Shown here: one piece after another, positions 60,435 to 64,000 of the stretch
How the letters are laid out: every line of letters starts with the position of its first letter
Position numbering within the stretch: the first letter of the stretch is position 1
DNA from: Streptomyces shenzhenensis
Lineage (GTDB): Bacteria; Actinomycetota; Actinomycetes; Streptomycetales; Streptomycetaceae
Assembly (NCBI RefSeq): GCF_021462265.1
Contig: NZ_JAJONF010000038.1
Location: 1-64,000 of the forward strand
Direction: 5' to 3'
Length of the DNA stretch: 64,000 nt
Translations under genes and position numbers: made by a program
Notes under the pieces: generated by a model
The model's database searches: none
What the model saw: only the letters and a program-made list of their open reading frames with translations
What the model was told of the DNA's origin: nothing

Positions 60435-61349
60435 GTGGACCCGGAACTCGCCTCCGTCAATGGACGGAAGAGGTCACAGCGGCCTCAGGCGTCACACCAC
60501 AAGGTGGCCGACGAGCTGCGCACCCGGATCAGGTCCGGGGAGCTGCGGCCGGGCCAGCGCATGCCCACGCAGGCCAAACTGGCCGACGAGTTCGGCGTCG
60601 AGCGTGGCGCGGTACGGCAGGCCCTGCGCATTCTGCAGTCGGAGCACCTGCTCACCAACGTCTCGAAGGGCGCTCCGGCGACGGTGGCGACAGGTCCGGG
60701 GCCGGCGCGGTTCACCGTGGGTCCTGAGGTGCCCCCGCAGCCGACCATGGTGGCCCTCACCCCCCGGATAGAGGCGGCCTTCGCGGCCTCGCACGTGCGG
60801 ATCGACGCGCTCTGCCTGACCTCGGTCTCGCTCAACCTCGCGCTCGGCGGGCCGCTGCGGCTCATCCACGCGGGGCGCCTGGAACCGGCCAAGATCGACG
60901 TCCGGGTGCTGCTGCCGAGCCGGAACATCGACCTCGCGTTCCCGACGGCGGTGGCGGCCGACGCCTCGGCCGAGGACGCGGTGCACGACCGCTGGCTGGC
61001 CCAGCGCAACGCCCAGGGCCAGGTGCTGCGGCACAACCTGCTGGCGCTGCGCGCCACGCACGGCATCGACGTGCAGGTCACATTCCGGGCCGTGCCGTTC
61101 ACCCCGCCGGTCAAGCTGTACCTGCTCAACGGGGCGGAGGCGCTGTTCGCGTACTACACGCTGGGACGCCACGAGCGGGAGATCGACCACGAGCACCTGC
61201 AGACGTACGACGCCGAGGGCACGCGGTCGATGCTCTTCGCCTTCGAACAGGGCGCGGGGCTGCGGGACACCACGTTCGTGGACCAGTCCACACGGTGGTT
61301 CGACGCCCTGTGGGAGACGATCAGTTCCGAGCTGCAGCTGACGTCCTAG
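60435..61349 (+). CDS. devE: GntR-family developmental regulator DevE
   Basis: The 304-residue regulator has a GntR winged helix (VADELRTRIRSGELRPGQRMPTQAKLADEFGVERGAVRQALRILQSEHLL) and a long C-terminal domain almost shared with DevA (RVLLPSRNIDLAFPTAV, NAQGQVL, TFRAVPFTPPVKLYLLNGAEALFAYYT). Gene order with devA/devB two genes on identifies it as DevE of the devA paralogue pair that affects Streptomyces development. The GTG start has TACTGT at -10 distance (AGTTGTACTGTTTG), so the message is probably leaderless. The C-terminal domain ligand is unknown. Confidence 0.9.
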   Translation: MDPELASVNGRKRSQRPQASHHKVADELRTRIRSGELRPGQRMPTQAKLADEFGVERGAVRQALRILQSEHLLTNVSKGAPATVATGPGPARFTVGPEVPPQPTMVALTPRIEAAFAASHVRIDALCLTSVSLNLALGGPLRLIHAGRLEPAKIDVRVLLPSRNIDLAFPTAVAADASAEDAVHDRWLAQRNAQGQVLRHNLLALRATHGIDVQVTFRAVPFTPPVKLYLLNGAEALFAYYTLGRHEREIDHEHLQTYDAEGTRSMLFAFEQGAGLRDTTFVDQSTRWFDALWETISSELQLTS

Positions 61350-61364
61350 GCTGCCGCCCGGTCC

Positions 61365-61556
61365 TCACAGGGCGGGCCCGGCGAGCACCAGGGCGAGCAG
61401 GACGGCGCCGGCGGAGCTGAACGCCGGACTCTTGGCCTTGATGCCCACGGTGAGCAGCAGCAGACCGATAATGCCAGTGGCACCGTACTTCGACTGGACG
61501 ATCTGTTCGAAGCCGACGACGAATGCGGCGGCGAGGAGAGCGAGGGCGGCGGGCAT
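61365..61556 (-). CDS. Small membrane protein between devE and devA
   Basis: A 63-residue protein starts MPAALALLAAAFVVGFEQIV; GGGGGGAA precedes the ATG. It has two or three hydrophobic helices with a short polar loop (QSKYGATG). It is convergent with devE and divergent from devA, so the palindrome at 61606-61620 lies in its promoter region too. Such a gene stands at the same place in S. coelicolor as far as I recall. Function unknown. Confidence 0.75.
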   Translation of the reverse strand: MPAALALLAAAFVVGFEQIVQSKYGATGIIGLLLLTVGIKAKSPAFSSAGAVLLALVLAGPAL

Positions 61557-61605
61557 GGTGGTTCCCCCCATCAGTCGGGAAGCGAGGCTTCCGCCAACTC
61601 AACCA

Positions 61606-61620
61606 AGTTGGTGACCAACT
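61606..61620. promoter_or_regulatory. devA operator palindrome
   Basis: AGTTGGT-G-ACCAACT, identical to the core in front of devE, with the same distance to the start codon. More half sites (CAACT, AAGTTG) are scattered from 61594 to 61676. Confidence 0.8.
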
Positions 61621-61707
61621 CTGATTAAGTTGTCCCCAGTTGGCTGCTACTTATAAACAACCTTCAAACAACTCCCACTAGATGGATCAGAGTTGTAGCG
61701 TTTGGTC

Positions 61708-62571
61708 GTGACTCAGGAGAACGTGGCAGTGAATGCCGGCAGCACACCTCAGGAGATCGCCGACACCCTGCGGGAGCGCATCCGCTCGGGCGACCTCAAG
61801 GTGGGCGACCGCCTGCCCACCCAGGCCGAGCTGGCCGAGGAGTTCGGCGTGGAGCGGGGGACCGTGCGCCAGGCCGTGCGGGTACTCCAGGACGACGGTT
61901 TCCTCGTCGACGTCGGCAAGGGCAGCCCGCCGCGCATCGCCGAGCCGCGGCCCCTGGCGCTCGACGAGCCCCAGCCGACGATGGTCGGTCTCGGCCCCCG
62001 CATGACGGAGGCGTTCGCCGCCGCCCATGTCCGCATCGACGCGGCCTGCCTCACCGCCCAGAGCCTGCTGCCGGCGCTCGCCGAGCCGCTGCGCATGATC
62101 CACGAGGGCCGGATCCGCCCCGAGCGCATCGACGTCCGAGTCCTGCTGCCCAGCCGGGACATCCCGCTCGCCTTCCCGACGGCGGTCGACGGCGACGACG
62201 CCGCGGTCCACCACCGCTGGCTCGGTATGCGCAACGCCCAGGGCCAGGTCCTCCAGTACAACCTCCAGGGCCTGCGCTCCACCCACAAGATCGACGTGAA
62301 CGTCACCTTCCGGGCCCTCCCGTTCACCCCGCCGATCAAGCTGTACCTGCTCAACGGCGCGGAAGCGCTGTTCGCCTACTACACGGTCACCCGTCGCGAG
62401 GAGCAGACGGAGGACGGCCCGCTCGACATGTACGACGCCGTCGGCTCGGAGTCCCTCCTCTTCTCCTTCGAGAAGAGCGCCGGGCACCGCGACGCCGCGT
62501 TCGTGGAGCAGTCGCAGAAGTGGTTCAACGCCCTCTGGGAAACCATCACGACGGACCTGACACTCTTCTAG
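61708..62571 (+). CDS. devA: GntR-family developmental regulator DevA
   Basis: The 287-residue regulator has a GntR domain (IADTLRERIRSGDLKVGDRLPTQAELAEEFGVERGTVRQAVRVLQDDGFL) and the DevA/DevE C-terminal domain (RVLLPSRDIPLAFPTAV, FRALPFTPPIKLYLLNGAEALFAYYT). devA mutants of S. coelicolor are impaired in aerial growth. The GTG start is preceded by AGTTGTAGCGTTTGGTC, where TAGCGT is placed as a -10 for a leaderless message. Its stop overlaps the devB start by one base. The palindrome upstream suggests auto- or cross-regulation with DevE. Confidence 0.93.
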   Translation: MTQENVAVNAGSTPQEIADTLRERIRSGDLKVGDRLPTQAELAEEFGVERGTVRQAVRVLQDDGFLVDVGKGSPPRIAEPRPLALDEPQPTMVGLGPRMTEAFAAAHVRIDAACLTAQSLLPALAEPLRMIHEGRIRPERIDVRVLLPSRDIPLAFPTAVDGDDAAVHHRWLGMRNAQGQVLQYNLQGLRSTHKIDVNVTFRALPFTPPIKLYLLNGAEALFAYYTVTRREEQTEDGPLDMYDAVGSESLLFSFEKSAGHRDAAFVEQSQKWFNALWETITTDLTLF

Positions 62572-63341
62572 TGACTTCTGATACGACGCAGACTGAACCG
62601 GCGGCAGCCAAGAGCGAGAACGCGACCGAAGAACTCACGGAACTGATCAGAAGCGCCCGTTTCGTCCTCTGGGACTTCGACGGGCCGATCTGCCGGCTGT
62701 TCGCGGGACACTCGGCGGCGGGCGTGGCCGGCGAACTGGTCGACTGGCTGGCGAGCCGCGGCCTGCACGGCCTGGTCACGGACACCGAGCGGGACTCCCT
62801 CGACCCGCACCTCGTCCTGCGGGCCGTGGACCGCAGGCACCCCGGCAGCGACCTGGTGGCGGAACTGGAGGAACGTCTCACCAAGGAGGAGCTGCGGGCC
62901 ACGTCGACGGCGATGCCCACGGCGTTCGCGGACATCCTCATCCAGACGTGGCGGGCGCGGGGCGCCCGCATGGCGGTCACCACCAACAACTCCCCCCGGG
63001 TGGTCCGCGCCTACCTCGACGACCGCGGCCTGACCCCCTGCTTCGCCCCGCACATCTACGGCCGCACCCAGGACCTGCACCGCCTCAAGCCGGACCCGCA
63101 CTGCCTCCACCGCGCCCTCAACGCGATGGGCGCCGCCCCCGGCGCGGCCCTGATGATCGGCGACTCGCCCTCGGACTTCCAGGCCGCCCGGACGGCCGGG
63201 GTCCCGTTTCTGGGCTACGCGCGTAACGAACGGAAAGCCAAGCTCTTGACCGAGGCCGGCGCGGTGCACGTGGTGGGGTCCTTGTGGCCGCTGCTGGAGA
63301 CACTCCGGCACCAGGCGGCACCGGGCGGGTCCGGTGGGTGA
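62571..63341 (+). CDS. devB: HAD-family phosphatase DevB
   Basis: This 256-residue protein begins with GTG sharing one base with the devA stop (TAGTG). HAD motifs are complete: motif I D35-F-D37 (LWDFDGPICRLF), motif II TTNNS, motif III lysine RLKPDP and motif IV GDSPSDFQAA. The cap domain between motifs I and II is helical. In S. coelicolor devB is co-transcribed with devA and is needed for normal development. Substrate unknown. Confidence 0.93.
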   Translation: MTSDTTQTEPAAAKSENATEELTELIRSARFVLWDFDGPICRLFAGHSAAGVAGELVDWLASRGLHGLVTDTERDSLDPHLVLRAVDRRHPGSDLVAELEERLTKEELRATSTAMPTAFADILIQTWRARGARMAVTTNNSPRVVRAYLDDRGLTPCFAPHIYGRTQDLHRLKPDPHCLHRALNAMGAAPGAALMIGDSPSDFQAARTAGVPFLGYARNERKAKLLTEAGAVHVVGSLWPLLETLRHQAAPGGSGG

Positions 63342-63644
63342 CGGGCGGCCGGCGGGCGGCGCGCCTACGGCGCCGGGCCACCAGCATGCCGATCAAGCCG
63401 GATGCGGAGGCGGTCAGCTGGATCAGATCGTCTATCCGTACCGTCACCCCGAATACCCGTAACTCCATGGCGTCCGCTCCCCGCAAGCTCCGGTCGACCG
63501 TGCGGCATCCGGGCCCACCTGCCTGGTTGCCGGTCTTTATCAGGCATGCCCAGGCAGGTTGATCCGTTAACCGGCTGGGCCGCAGGGCTTCCTGCCTGAC
63601 CCGGGTCGTGTTTGCGCGGCGGCTCGGGGAGGAACGTTCGCTGT
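63342..63644. other. Intergenic region with CCTGCCTG inverted repeats
   Basis: A minus-strand frame from ATG 63468 (MELRVFGVTVRIDDL) has a fair ribosome site (GGGGAG) but would run 220 bp into devB, so I leave it uncalled. CCTGCCTGG (63518) / CCAGGCAGG (63550) and CCTGCCTGACC (63591) / GTCAGGCAGG (63651, inside the next gene) form two inverted pairs that could bind the GntR protein encoded next. Confidence 0.45.
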
Positions 63645-64000
63645 ATGGCGGTCAGGCAGGTACGTAACGGTGGTGGCAAGGCGTTCCGGCAGGTTGCGGA
63701 GGCGCTGCGGGCCCGGATGGTGGACGGGACGTACCAGCTGGGTGCGGAACTGCCCGCACAGGGGTCGCTCGCCAAGGAGTTCGGGGTGTCCCGCGACACC
63801 GTGCAGCGAGTGGTGCGCGAACTGGGCCACGAGGGGTGGATCGAATCCCGCCAGGGCAGCCCGGCACGGGTCGTCAAGGTCCAGCGCGTGCAGTCCTCCA
63901 CGGCGAAGGCCAGCAGGTCACGACAGGCGATGATGCTGGGGCCGCTGATCAGCGAGGCGTTCGAACAGCCCGAGGTCTCCCTGGACGTCTTCACGTTGAC
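63645..64000 (+). CDS. GntR-family regulator, 3' end outside window
   Basis: The visible 118 codons start MAVRQVRNGGGKAFRQVAEALRARMVDG and contain a GntR winged helix (YQLGAELPAQGSLAKEFGVSRDTVQRVVRELGHEGWIESRQGSPARV). GGGGAGGAA lies 12 nt before the ATG. It differs from devA/devE in sequence and leads into a C-terminal part that starts LGPLISEAFEQPEVSLDVFT, faintly like the DevA-type sensor domain. Truncated by the window edge. Confidence 0.88.
   Translation, partial: MAVRQVRNGGGKAFRQVAEALRARMVDGTYQLGAELPAQGSLAKEFGVSRDTVQRVVRELGHEGWIESRQGSPARVVKVQRVQSSTAKASRSRQAMMLGPLISEAFEQPEVSLDVFTL

Noticed and set aside
63118..63468. Minus-strand frame starting MELRVFGVTVRIDDL
   Set aside because: The start has a fair ribosome site, but two thirds of the frame lies opposite devB and is Arg/Pro-rich. 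A shorter real gene is possible but cannot be shown.

Overview
The window is a piece of a Streptomyces chromosome. It is very GC-rich with strong third-position GC bias, uses many GTG/ATGA/GTGA-coupled starts, and carries signature Streptomyces genes: mycothiol synthase mshD, the WhiG anti-sigma factor rsiG, nickel regulator nur, orphan nitrogen regulator glnR, developmental regulators devE/devA/devB, and the secretion-stress system cssRS. The order of recognisable core genes follows, as far as I remember it, the csoR/ppk to devB region of the S. coelicolor chromosome. No rRNA, tRNA, CRISPR array or antibiotic gene cluster was seen.

Layout. 1-1.3 kb: a TnpB-type gene running in from the left, ending 7 bp from the 3' end of pit. 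1.3-8.8 kb: phosphate and polyphosphate block (pit, PhoU-like DUF47, CHAD, ppk, NUDIX) with the copper regulator csoR and a lipoprotein. 9.1-12.9 kb: a YtrA-type GntR/ABC exporter operon whose last permease is broken by a short IS200/IS605-type remnant. 13-16.9 kb: ECF sigma, zinc anti-sigma, ABC ATPase and membrane protein, divergent from the former. 17-20 kb: mshD and a secreted 5'-nucleotidase. 20.2-22.6 kb: three tandem 38-residue Lys/Pro-rich peptides and an ABC exporter, on AT-richer DNA. 22.6-29.8 kb: accessory genes (PH-like membrane protein, an uncharacterised two-gene pair, tandem ABM-domain protein, secreted protein, Uma2 nuclease, toxin-antitoxin-like pair). 29.7-33.5 kb: cssRS and its HtrA-like protease. 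33.9-45.5 kb: LacI regulator, glnR, MoaD/ThiS, LmeA-like protein, leader peptide plus cysA, esterase/MarR, DsrE, SnoaL-LUD and an ECF41 sigma factor. 45.6-47 kb: a decayed DUF5753/DUF397 cassette. 47-51.7 kb: discoidin-like protein and a three-gene operon of single-pass surface proteins. 52.6-55.8 kb: an apparent defence island (structured non-coding region, Abi/HEPN protein, adenine methylase and half-size specificity subunit without HsdR), immediately before nur. 55.8-64 kb: nur, ygfZ, dtd, rsiG, Eis-like acetyltransferase, devE, devA, devB and a truncated GntR gene.

How things work together. Several regulators sit beside palindromes that probably control them: CsoR, YtrA-type GntR, MarR, and the devE/devA pair, whose upstream regions carry the same 15-bp palindrome at the same distance from the start codon. 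The ECF41 sigma gene and its divergent SnoaL-LUD neighbour share mirror-image promoters. The most likely unrecognised systems are the basic peptide/ABC cluster at 20.2-22.6 kb and the Abi-HEPN/RNA/methylase island at 52.6-55.8 kb. Both are proposals from sequence reading alone.
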